Assembly: GCF_026151205.1 (NCBI RefSeq)
Contig: NC_087083.1
Coordinates: 684,001 to 744,000, forward strand
DNA length: 60,000 bases
Source of the DNA: Bolinopsis microptera
Taxonomy: Eukaryota; Ctenophora; Tentaculata; Lobata; Bolinopsidae
Direction: 5' to 3'
Both the position numbers and the translations under genes were made by a program. The notes beneath the pieces are model-generated. The model saw only the letters and a list, made by a program, of their open reading frames with translations. It did not search any database and had not been told where the DNA came from. Of this stretch, positions 44,716-54,586 are shown piece by piece; the first letter of the stretch is position 1, and every line of letters starts with the position of its first letter.

Positions 44716-45137
44716 TCACTTGCTGACGAAGTTAAGTTTCATCAATCGACGTGGCAGCTTCAATCAAAAAATCAGCTGCTCGTTCTTCAGTAGTGTTACA
44801 TCAACTAAAAATGGATTCTATGCTAAAGATTATGAAGCGGCCCCAAAGAGGAGTTTAGAAAATTTATCACTAAGAGTGACATCAACCTCACAGTGTGATG
44901 AATATAATTATCTACAAGTTATTATTATACTCGTCTATGCGTGTTAATGTTTAAAAACATTTTGTTTAAAACTTTAAGGAATTAATGCAATTGCACTGCC
45001 TTAAATTATATCGATATTTAAACTACCAATTTTGTAATGCTGATTCGGATCATTTATACATTCAACAATATTGAATCAAGTTTTATTTGATCTAGTTTGG
45101 AATTGTCTATATTTTGTTTAACCGATGTTATTCAGTT

Positions 45138-45143
45138 AATAAA
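45138..45143 (+). promoter_or_regulatory. Candidate poly(A) signal AATAAA
   Basis: Canonical hexamer about 190 bp after the stop of the PAVEVET exon, in AT-rich DNA. It fits the end of that transcript. Confidence 0.5.
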
Positions 45144-45420
45144 ATACTTCATTTCAGGTCCGTGACTTTTTTGAAATGTTATTGCAGCTTATGCGGGCAT
45201 CTCTTATTGCTGCCAGTTCCTAAATAATCTGGGGCCGGTGAAATCCCTTTGTTCGAAGATGTCATACTAACAAAAAGTTTAAAAACGGTGTATCTAAACT
45301 TACATCCCGTCTTGGAAAATGAAGAAAAAAGAAGTTTTTTCCTAGCAAGAAAAAACGGAAACATAGAATCATGTTACTTTAACTTCTGAGGGTTCGGGTT
45401 TGAACAAACTATAATTTTCA

Positions 45421-45583
45421 GTACCGTTGCAGAACATCCTCTGTCAAAACAACAAATTCAAAGTCCAGGAAAGAATTGGGTAACGCTGCCTCAACCTTTA
45501 CAGGAAGTTGATCCAATGTTACCAGAAACTACAAAAACCATGATCAGGACTTGCACCGAGCTGGGATGGTTGCAAAGTTGAAG
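45421..45583 (+). other. Possible exon of unknown gene
   Basis: After the acceptor-like ATTTTCAG, one frame is open to 45583 ('VAEHPLSKQQIQSPGKNW', 'LPETTKTMIRTCTELGWL'). A different frame then opens to 45763 ('RYGDSMDYMQEGRSRWL'). Composition looks coding-like but no family is recognised. It could be a further exon of the upstream gene or a transposon scrap. Confidence 0.25.
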
Positions 45584-45769
45584 CCCAGGTACGGAGACAG
45601 TATGGATTATATGCAGGAGGGGAGGTCAAGATGGCTTACAATGATTCTCACCCGGCCAGTGCTCGCCGGATTAGATACTGACTTATCAGAAGCTTTTAGG
45701 AGTTTAGTCATTAAAAAGATTATAGGTCCGTTAAGTGTTAACAAACTTAGGAACGTGCTTTGAGCTGGG

Positions 45770-48340
45770 TCTAGGCCACCAATATGATGATCTTAGGAAT
45801 GGTATGCAGTTTCGCATGGTTCCTGTTGATAAACTTTGATGACTCCGTTGTTTACATACGGATTTAACCCCGTGCGACTTTATTCAAAAATAAAAGCTCG
45901 TAGCATCTCGTCGATTTCTTTTATACAATCTTGTGAACGTTAAATAATAATATCTCACTCTCGGCTGTTTACACTATCAGTAGCACATTCTTATTGTAGG
46001 TACTATTAGTAACTACTTCCTCTTATACTAGTTCCTATGGATTATCGCGGGAACCTATTTGAATGGATTTATTTGAACGCTCAGGAGGGACCTCGCGTTT
46101 CATATTTATGTTCCGTTCAATTAAAGACCGTCTGTTAGAGTCTTTGTCCAAAGTTAAAAGGCGTTAAAATTGTTTTCCTAAATTCTTTCCATTGCAAACT
46201 TATTCGTCCAGAAACTATGAAATTATTTGATCTCAGTCAATTTCAAGTTCTATCATCGAGAACTAAAACTATATCATTGGATCAATGAAAAACAAGTTAT
46301 TTTTACTTTCTTGATCTTCGGCTTGAAAACAGATAAGTGGCGGTGAATGCTTACGTGATGTTAAGGTTAAAACTAAAGTCGTCTAAGATCAAACCACTAA
46401 AAAACCAAATGGCTTTTAAAAAGGTTCCACTGAAATGCAGGGACCGACGGTGGTTCTAATAAAAAAGTTTTCAAAAAACTAAAAAGCGGGTATAAGTGAT
46501 GTTTTAAGTAACACTATTTAATGCACGATAAACCCATTGACGAAGATGACTTGATACTCATCAAATTGGTCTATTTCGCGTAATTGTTATTTTTTTACGC
46601 TTCTTCATAATTCATAATTATAAAACATGACACTGATTTACACATCTTTTAACATGTTTACTGCTTAACGACTGCTTTTCTTGCATTACTCGTATAGTTC
46701 AAAGGGTGCAGGATGTTCAACTCTACTAAATACCGGTCAAAATTATTTCGTAGGTCTAAAATGACTCCTCACAGATCCCAGTCTTACCTTAAATTGGACA
46801 TAAAATATCAATAGTGAAATTTGCTCAGATTTCTGATACGTCGGAATTAACAACCTATGAAAGCTCGCCATTTTGAGATTCAATCAAATCGAGGATGTTC
46901 AAAGGGTTGTGAAAGATTGTCCATCTCGACAAATACAATACGGAGTGGAAATGATTCTTAGGCCCTAAAATGATTCGTTCAAAGGTTATGGTCAGTTAAC
47001 GTAATGTCCGGTCCCCCAGTAATATACGATAAAGTTATAGCAGTAATCTACAATCTAGTACTATTTAAACTTATTAATTTCTCTCGATCTGTTTATAATA
47101 TCTCAGAATAAAAGTATTTAGTTGTATTTTTATTTACTATGATTGTTTGTACTATTTAAGGAAAATTATTTTGTTCATTATTGATAAATACAGATGATAA
47201 CGACTAGGGGAATCTCCATGAAATATATGCTTTTCTTCTTTTTAAGTCAAAATTCATTTCCAAAATTGATCCCTTTTATTTCTGCGATGGGTGCTAAATC
47301 TGTTAACTACATTAAGCCCGAAATTTGTAATCATTTGTACATCAACTATCAATAGTCACTATTGTTATGAATTTGGTGTGAGAGTACCATTTAAAAATAA
47401 TGGGACAAGAAAGACTAAACTCATAAAATACAACAATTGTCAAATAAATTAAACAACAGCATCTTTATTGATATCATTCCAATAATTTAGCTGATATTTG
47501 CAAAAATGTTTATGTGCTGTCGTGATATACACAGGTGATCCGTCATTAGAAAGGTAAATATAGTACTTTTTAGAAAATCGGTGAAAAAACATCAATAAAT
47601 AGAATTATAATTTTCTCAGTTAACAAAAATGAATATCTTTAAATTAATTAAATGAAAATAATATGCACGTTAAAATTAAACATGTTAACTTTGAGAACAT
47701 AATAAGTTAAAATGTAAACCGATAGAACATTGATCACGTGATTCATCACATATCTAATTTCAAACAACTGTCTGTTGCATGTTTACACAGTTAAAAACTA
47801 TGCACGGTATAAATTGAATCCAACAAATCCAAAGATCGTTAGAAAAACGTCTTCATGTTAACAATTGGATCAGTCTAGATGAGAAACGATTATCTTGACC
47901 ATTGACATGAAAATTTACATTTTTTGATTATATATTATTAGACCAAATCGTGGTTTGCTGTAGAACGTGTATTTTTGGTGGTATACTGCGGAAAATAGTG
48001 GTTACCAATATATCCTTCATTGTTGAGTGTTGATCCGCATTCAACTGTATTTCATCTTTACCATCAATATACGAGGCCGTCGCTATGGGAGAAGGAATCG
48101 GCTGAAATGTGAATCATTAATATCAAGTGCCAACATATAGTGCATTATATTTAAAAAGGAAGTATTTTATTTAAAAGGAGAGGAAAAATAATAAGAATGG
48201 TCAATTGAGAAGAACGGAAAAAACTTCAAAAAAAGGAGCTCCAGCGAAACAAAAATACAAAAAGAAATAAGAAGATAACCTCACCTCAATTCCAGCGATT
48301 ATGCTAAGTTTGCGTTGAATTCTCTGGACGGGGAGGGTTT
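45770..48340. other. Gene-free AT-rich stretch
   Basis: No ORF, splice-supported exon or strong repeat was found. The segment near 46640-46700 echoes 3690-3765. Two GGATGTTCAA-led segments (about 46710 and 46893) are weakly similar to each other. Confidence 0.45.
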
Positions 48341-48347
48341 GTTCTAA

Positions 48348-48570
48348 TTACTTGTCTGTCTTAGGAGTGGCCTTGTTCTTCAGCCGAAAAAGAGCATCTT
48401 CGCTATCTCTTTTTTGTAGGTTTGCCATCCGCTGAGATATATATGAGCGGGTTCCATGCACAGTTGCGACTGAGGGTGGAGAGTTATTTAACACGGATTT
48501 TTACGAAGAAATGTACCAAAGAATTGGAGAATCTCATAGAGGCTTAAAGATATCACCATGACCCCCAAAA
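48348..48570 (-). pseudogene. Possible class-A GPCR TM7/C-tail fragment
   Basis: One minus-strand frame reads 'LSRNCAWNPLIYIS', an excellent match to the N-P-x-x-Y motif closing TM7 of rhodopsin-class receptors. A second frame just downstream gives a charged tail ('MANLQKRDSEDALFRLKN') ending at a TAA (48348-48350). A third just upstream gives hydrophobic 'VMVISLSLYEILQFFGTFL'. Two 1-base shifts would join them. No earlier helices were found, so this is either a terminal exon with errors or a relic. It is not similar to the LDLa receptor beyond NPLIY. Confidence 0.4.
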
Positions 48571-48899
48571 ATTGTAATATCATACAATGTAAGGTTATTT
48601 ACAACTTAAATTTCGATTTATAACTCACAAGGGCAGTATAGACAATAAGGATGTGCGTGTAGAGGTTACCAAGTCTGGTCGTTATCCTTTAGACTGAGCT
48701 CGAACTAGGGTGTATATTAATCTTACAGGATATTGGGTGGTCCAGCACCGTAGGAACACACGATTATCAGTAGCGCTGTCCCACGCTCGCATTCCGCATG
48801 ATTTTGGGCGTACCTGAGCGTTTTATTCGTTGTAAATAATTATATACTTTTGTGTTATATATATATATTTTTTAGGATGTTAGTGTGAGTGTAACGGGG

Positions 48900-49564
48900 T
48901 CGCATGGACTGCAAAAGTCAGTACGTTTAACCTCGAGGAAGATGCAGGATTTCCTAGTCTACGCTACTCTTTTATCATGCTACGACACTCCGATTTGGGG
49001 GACATGGATGTTTGCGGTCTATCGGACCCACATAGGCAGCACTTCGTTTGCAGAGGGGGACATTGCACAGATTACTTAGACATATTAGCACTTCAGGAGA
49101 CCAGACCCCGTGAATACTTGGAAACAACCACTCCCGGACATCATCGATTGGTTTTTGTTTGATCGAGGACTCGAAGACACGGTGGACTTGGGTTTATTGT
49201 TAACAAGCGTTATTTCTTGGATGTTATAGTATCTCATCAATCAGCTCAGTGACAGAGTTGTTTTATGGACTTTAAATTAAGTGCTAAAAGGGTGGGATCA
49301 ACCACCTTTGTCATATAGAATTGTTAATGTTACGCAAGCCCTCGATCAATTTCAGTTCAGAATCCCCGATTAGCGACCCTATTTTATGATGAGCTACTCG
49401 AAGCTATCAGTGTTCCTGCTAGATTTGAAGTTCTGGTATGTTACGGTGACATTATGCCAACTGGCAAAAAGAGCCTTGTTGATGTAGAAAATGGTTTTCA
49501 AGTGAATAGGGTAGACATGGTGTTGGGGGAGGAATGAAAACGGTGAAAGGTGCCTACACTTTCT

Positions 49565-49610
<46 letters not shown>

Positions 49611-50030
49611 TACTGGCTGTTTGTGCCAACTCTTCATTCTCCCATTGCAGCAGACACATTACCACACGGGATGGTTGTGGCGGTTCGGGGATCGAGCAAC
49701 CAGGAAAAGTATAACCTTATTTCCAAAAGATTTGACTTATACTACTGCCACAGTCCTGAGCAAGCGCTGCTAACTGATAGCCAGGTCATATTGCAGGTAC
49801 AACAGCACGCATGTGACCACAAACTTGTTGTTGCCAGGCAGATTTTTCGCAGTCCGCTTCCAATTTGTACAGGGAGAGCAGAGCATTTCAGAAGAGTTTT
49901 ATAACACAACAACCTTGATTGGAGCAAAACAAGCTCAACAAGAATATCAGCAAGAAACTTCATCAAGATACTTGAAGCCAAAACTGTATCAGATCCTGAC
50001 TTTTTAGCTCCAACACACCGGAACAGCAAT
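48900..50030 (+). pseudogene. Element F: endonuclease-region LINE relic
   Basis: Shifting plus-strand frames show 'DILALQETRPREY' (catalytic Glu, near 49080), 'GFIVNKRYFLD' near 49190, 'FEVLVCYGDIM' near 49430 and 'NRVDMVLGEE' near 49510. After a long C tract come 'KRFDLYYCHSPEQALL' near 49718 and 'DHKLVVARQIF' near 49820, the block between endonuclease and RT. No RT motif follows. Many stops and frame changes; a dead fragment, family not assigned. Confidence 0.6.
49571..49610. repeat. Pure C homopolymer, about 40 bases
   Basis: An uninterrupted C run inside the element F relic. Length is uncertain in any sequencing technology. Confidence 0.85.
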
Positions 50031-50332
50031 TGTCTTAACCTCGATAAGCTGCGTAATCACAGTATTTAAAATAAATTTAAGTTCTATAAGCGCTGGATCA
50101 GTAATTTGGAGACTGTCCAGGCGAGGACCAAGTGAGTTCAGAGTGGCTAGTTTACCGGCCAGTATAGTTTCCATTATACAGTATTAAAGGGACTTGAGTA
50201 TGAATTTACGAAATAATCTTGGAAATAATCTTAGAAATCCACTAGGGAATATGAATATTGACAAGTAAGATAAGGCGAAGTACTAAAAACTTAAAAAGAT
50301 AAGAGAGCTCAAAGATTAGACGCGTAATGAAA

Positions 50333-50386
50333 ATATGATTTTTACAACTGATATGATTTTTACAACTGATATGATTTTTACAACTG
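50333..50386. repeat. Three perfect 18-bp tandem units
   Basis: ATATGATTTTTACAACTG is repeated exactly three times. A plus-strand frame (50335-50550) passes through it as MIFTTD repeats but has no other support. Confidence 0.9.
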
Positions 50387-50752
50387 AACTACTTTGGTGT
50401 TACAAAGAGAGTAAAGAATGCAGTGTTCCTAGAGACGGCTTTGGTTGCCTTCAGATGTTCCTATACAATCTGGTTAGCAAGAGAAAACATGGCAAGAAGT
50501 GGAGTCTTTGCTACAACATCGCACAAAGACCCACTGTTCTACCATCATGATCAACTGAGTGAGCTGAGTGTTGGGCCCTTAAATTTAAACATTATTTAAA
50601 GCCACACCTGGAATCTCAAGTACCAGGATCAGAGATGGAAGCTAAGCAGATACATAGATGGAGTTGCTATCGAACGATGTAGAACTCAAGTATCCAACAT
50701 CGTACATTTGATTATATTGTAGTATAAGGTTGAGATGGACGGAATTTCTAAC

Positions 50753-51064
50753 CTGTTCGTTGTTCGCTGTCAATGTCATATACTTTTTCTTTTCCTGATT
50801 TTCCTGGAAAATAATGATATCACTTAGCGCAACATCATACATAAGGAATTTTTAACTAGTCCAGCATTTCATTAAAATTTAAACGTTGGAACTTTGCACA
50901 AATAGAACTGTCGAGTAGACTATAACCATGAGTACTGAATATAACGGCAACGATAAGATAGAATCTGTTTATTTTATTTCAAACATCATACCTTGGAGTT
51001 GACTGTAGTAACCCTGAACTAGGAAGATCAGTAGAGGCAGTACGATCAAAAGTTTAACATTCAT
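50753..51064 (-). CDS. Candidate small secreted protein gene, two exons
   Basis: Exon 1 (51064-50992) encodes a textbook signal peptide: MNVKLLIVLPLLIFLVQG, then YYSQLQ, ending at CCAAG|GTATGA in phase 1. Exon 2 (50803-50753, 51 nt, phase 1-1) lies between TTATTTTCCAG and GAACAG|GTTAGA and reads 'KSGKEKVYDIDSEQRT' after the junction Gly. The 188-bp intron has normal borders. Further exons should lie at lower coordinates but were not identified. The basic 'GK.GKEK' segment after the signal sequence is reminiscent of a processed precursor, but that is speculation. Confidence 0.45.
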
Positions 51065-52539
51065 TCTTGCTTCACCTGATTTCTAGAGTCGTTGTCTTTG
51101 GCTGATTTAGCTAATTAAAATTTTTTATTGTGTTAACGTAAACATTTTATCAAGATCTCCAATAACAATGGTATACAAACAAAACAAAACATAGATATTT
51201 AAAAACGAAAACTGGGGCAGGAGTAACAACTAGATGGGGAGGGGGAGCGTAATAATATAATTTCTACACTGTGTTTAGAAGCCATAATAAACCCCAATCG
51301 ATTTTTTTAATCAAGACACTTATTTTACTTCGGAGATATAATATAACAATTTTAGATAAATATTAATATTGGTGAGCTTGGGCCCAAACTTGCCTATATC
51401 ATTATCAGGGGGATTAATATAGATCTCAAATACATATTAAATCGGTAACGGATTATAACTGCGAATTGATTAAACAACACGTGCACTTGAACGAAAATCA
51501 GACATTTGAACTTCTGTAGTGCAAACGTCCAAAGATTTACCAAATAAATTAAAGTTTAAGAATGGTAAACGAACATCCGAGTCATGTGTCCACTGAAAAA
51601 TGCAAATGCTTATGATGATCGTTTCAAGGCTATACTCTTTGAAACCAATTTGAATACAATTACAAATATTTGTTAGTTCAAGAGTTGAAAAGTTGAACAT
51701 CAGGTGCTGACTGCCGAGAACATAATCTCCTGCAGAGCACAATTTTAGGAGTGAGGTGAGAAAGCGACTTAATTTTCTGAGTTTCAAAAAATCGTAATCG
51801 ACAATTTGCTCTCCTTTTTGCCGTAATTATTGTCTGAAAATCACGTCTTTAGCCTCAAAAGTACCATTGCCGAAGAATAAAGCTGGGGATAATTTTCCAA
51901 GAAGCGTTCATGCAGATGAAAATTGCTCCCAATTTTCGACTAATGATTACTTTTAGATTTTTGAAAAATAGATTATCATGATCGTAAGTTATATGAAGAA
52001 GCCACAATTATAATATTATGAAAATTACTGAAAGACATTACTGTACAAGTTCGGCTCTTTGTGGGTGACAAATAGTACCGTTACGCTACAAGCACTCGTA
52101 CATAACAACGTCTTGGTTGATGCGGCTAATTAACATTATTCAACATTTGCTAAATGTGACCACTGACCACATGCCGTACCTTCGTCCCAGACAATTAATA
52201 GAATTGTAAGTTTATAACCTAGATAAAGCTATAACCAGGACGCGCGTCGAGTTGGACTCGTCGACGGTCCTTGAAACAAATATTTTACGAGTATCACCCG
52301 TTAATTAATAGAACAATGATTTTAAATGAAAGGCTATTTTAATCTATAAATCAGACCTATGAATGCAATTGACCACTCGAATCATGAAGTTTTAATACAC
52401 TTTAATAGTTTCCACTTTGGGTTTTTATCATTATTTCTTAATTATTTATATTATCTTGAAAGATTTGTTCGAGGAAATTAAAAAAAAATTTTTCGTATAA
52501 TTGTAATGTTAAATATATAGATGTAGGTATGAGGTAAGG
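51065..52539. other. Non-coding spacer
   Basis: A 105-codon minus-strand frame (51787-51470) has no motif or start support. I see nothing else. Confidence 0.4.
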
Positions 52540-53035
52540 CATAAAGTAATGTTAACTCTAGATGTAAGGCACTAGCTTATGTTCTCATCGTCACCAGCAC
52601 TTTCACTAGAGTCACCAGCCCTTTCGCTGAAGTCATCAGATTTGACTCTGATGAACGGTATAGTTAGAAATAGATAGTTGTGGAACAAAACAATAAAATT
52701 GTTGTAACGTTAACTCTAGATGAGAGGTTTAAGGGGGCATACACCAAAACAGTGGTTAGTGCCGTCCAACCCAAATGACCTCATAACTGCCTATGAGGTC
52801 ATTTGGGTTGGACAGGTTTGGTGTATGCCCCCTTAATGTAATGTTAACTCTAGAGTCTAGATGTAAGATATAATGTAATATTCACTCTATATGTAAAGTA
52901 CATCATGTACTACATGATAATGTTAATTTTAGGTGTGAGATATAAATATAATGTGACGGTAGCTCTATAAAAAAGATTTAAGGTATAATGTAACGTTAAC
53001 TCTAAATGTAAAGCACAAGCTAATATTAACTCCAG
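52540..53035. repeat. Degenerate ~30-bp satellite
   Basis: TAATGT(A)A(C/T)GTTAACTCTAGATGTAAGGCA(C)-type units recur at about 52548, 52705, 52838, 52870 and 52985, with spacing distorted by insertions. It is interrupted by the foldback element below. Confidence 0.6.
52729..52836. mobile_element. 108-bp foldback MITE-like hairpin
   Basis: TTAAGGGGGCATACACCAAAAC ... GTCCAACCCAAATGACCTCATA pairs with TATGAGGTCATTTGGGTTGGAC ... GTTTGGTGTATGCCCCCTTAA around a 6-base loop. Pairing is essentially perfect except for a 13-versus-2-base bulge and one A/G difference. It sits inside the satellite, so it inserted later or amplified with it. A transcript would fold into a long stem like a small-RNA precursor. 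Confidence 0.85.
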
Positions 53036-54292
53036 ACGATTGACAAGCATGTTTTAATAGGAGATATGAATTTGAACTGTGTTTCTTGGCCTGCTGCATG
53101 GTGACACATCCTGTGAACTGCAAAATGGCTTCCTGGATTTCCTTACTGGTGACCTGGGACACATTCAACTAATTAATGAACCTACACGTAAAGCAGGGAA
53201 TGTGCTTGATTTACTGTTCAAAAATTTCCCAAGCCAAATATTATTACCAATTAAAAAATACTGGATCATAATAAGGCGTACTTATCTGACCACTTTGGTA
53301 TCAACTTTGGGATAAACTTCAATGTCAGCCGCAGAAAGTATATAACTATATACCAAAGCCAAATGGGACGGCTTGAAAATCTAAGATCCCTGAAACGGTC
53401 CGATACGGTGATCGTTTTAGGAACACACCAGTTGAACAGGCTAGCTTATTCAATGAATAATTCTATCAACAATTCTCCTCAAGTAGCTCATATGACATTG
53501 ACATCGACATGAGCTCCAGTAACAATTTCATGGATTTGAGATTTCACGTGTTAGATGTGTTGTTAATTTTGAAAGGGACTAAACCGGGTAAAGACGCAGC
53601 TAGGTCTAAATGGTATCCATGGCACTGTGTTAAAAAATTGTGCGAGCACTCTTGCAAAGCCTCTAACCATGATTTTCAACACCTCTTTTGTGACTGGATG
53701 TGTGCCGGAGGAATGAAAGCTTGCTTCTGTTGTTCCGGTACATGCTGGGTGACATGTTTACCTTACTCGGGAATATTATAGCGGGTTAATTTATGACTGG
53801 GAAAATTAATGACCGGGAAAAATAGTGCAGAATTTTCCAAAACCCACCAAGCATCAAAATGTATTACTATTAGTTTACCTTACTCGGGAACAATATAGCG
53901 GGTTAATTTATGACTGGGAAAATTAATGACCGGGAAAAATATGGCGGAATTTTCCAAAACCCACCACTTTATTCCAATCATAATATTCCCGAGTAAGGTA
54001 GTTATGAAAGTATTTGAACGAAAGAGTCGCTCGTAGCTTGTGAAGGGTTAATCGACTGTAGACAACACGGTTTTGTGAATGGGAAGTCTTGCACCACCCA
54101 GATGGTCCCATTCAGAGACAACCTTGCACTAGCCCTGAACAATAAGTCAAGATCCGACATTGTGTATTTTGATTTTGCTAATGCATTTGACAGTGTGTCA
54201 AATTTAAACTTACTTCACAATTTATATGGTATTGATGGTTTGATGCTTAGATTTTTGAAGTTGTATTTACAAGACAGACGACAGCAGGGGGG
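53036..54292 (+). pseudogene. Element D: decayed CR1/Jockey-like LINE related to element C
   Basis: Pieces in order: 'LIGDMNLNCVSW' near 53055 and 'LINEPTRKAGNVLDLLFKN' near 53170 (endonuclease; compare C 'VVGDFNLPEVNW', 'MINQPTHDKGKVLDLLF'). Then 'KLASVVPVH' near 53715 (RT; C 'KLANVVPVHKKG'), with the preceding Trp codon now a stop. After the MITE come 'VMKVFER' near 54003, 'NGKSCTTQMVPF' near 54078 and 'DIVYFDFANAFDSVS' near 54150 (first catalytic Asp block; C 'VVYFDFAKAFDSVN'). The copy ends at a G run at 54287 before the second Asp pair. Confidence 0.75.
53759..54000. mobile_element. MITE with TA duplication inserted in element D
   Basis: CCTTACTCGGGAATATTAT at 53761 is mirrored by ATAATATTCCCGAGTAAGG ending at 53998. 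TA lies directly outside both ends (53759-53760 and 53999-54000), as expected for Tc1/mariner-type or similar insertion. The interior contains a ~95-bp segment duplicated in tandem (53758-53850 and 53875-53968). LINE D motifs lie immediately on both sides, confirming insertion. Confidence 0.85.
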
Positions 54293-54470
54293 GGGGGGCG
54301 ACAATTGACCCCCCGACAATTGACCCTCGACAATTAATTTGACCCCCCGACAATTAACCCCCCGACAATTAACCCCTCGACAATTGACCCCCGACAATTA
54401 AGCCCCCGACAATTGACCCCCCGACAATATAATTTAATACAATTGACCCTGACCCTGACCCTGAACCTAG
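54287..54470. repeat. CCCCCCGACAATTGA tandem repeat
   Basis: About ten units of (A/C)CCCCCGACAATT(G/A)A, degenerating into CCCTGACCCTGACCCTGAACC. AATT in each unit makes a short palindrome (CAATTG). It lies exactly at the broken end of element D. Confidence 0.85.
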
Positions 54471-54586
54471 CGATCCATGATATCACGACAGGCCTTATTG
54501 GTAATTAGGTGACCCCGTTAACCACCCGTTAAACATCATGGAAATTGTTTAGGGTGCCTAATTAAGGTGTCGTGTCACGGTGTCAC
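54471..54586. other. Spacer to element B
   Basis: Non-coding. The junction with element B is near 54587, where homology to the endonuclease of element E begins. Confidence 0.4.

Larger units (their letters stand above)
38135..44947 (+). pseudogene. Giant PAVEVET-repeat exon (PEVK/AHNAK-like low-complexity protein)
   Basis: After the acceptor TACATTTCAG the phase-1 frame begins 'VMLSDIHKGNTLQDN'. From 38212 the DNA is dominated by 18-21 bp units encoding [V/I/L]-E-[T/A/V]-P-A-V-E, for example ETPAVE, EAPAVE, TPAFEI, TTPAVEVEV. The array runs about 6.5 kb, interrupted once near 42840-43440 by more complex Lys-rich sequence ('PGRPKGKALKEKLKSKHQ'), and ends in a unique tail ('GFYAKDYEAAPKRSLENLSL') with a stop at 44945. 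The P/E/V composition recalls the titin PEVK segment, and the alternating V-x-V pattern recalls AHNAK. Dozens of 1-2 base indels break every frame, yet units remain recognisable, so collapse or base-calling error is as likely as decay. No signal peptide or membrane segment is seen. Confidence 0.6.

Noticed and set aside
51470-51787. 105-codon minus-strand ORF
   Set aside because: No recognisable motif, no signal peptide and no splice support.
54440-54470. CCCTGACCCTGACCCTGAACC as telomeric sequence
   Set aside because: Only about three imperfect units, not a known telomere repeat, and continuous with the adjacent CCCCCCGACAATTGA array.
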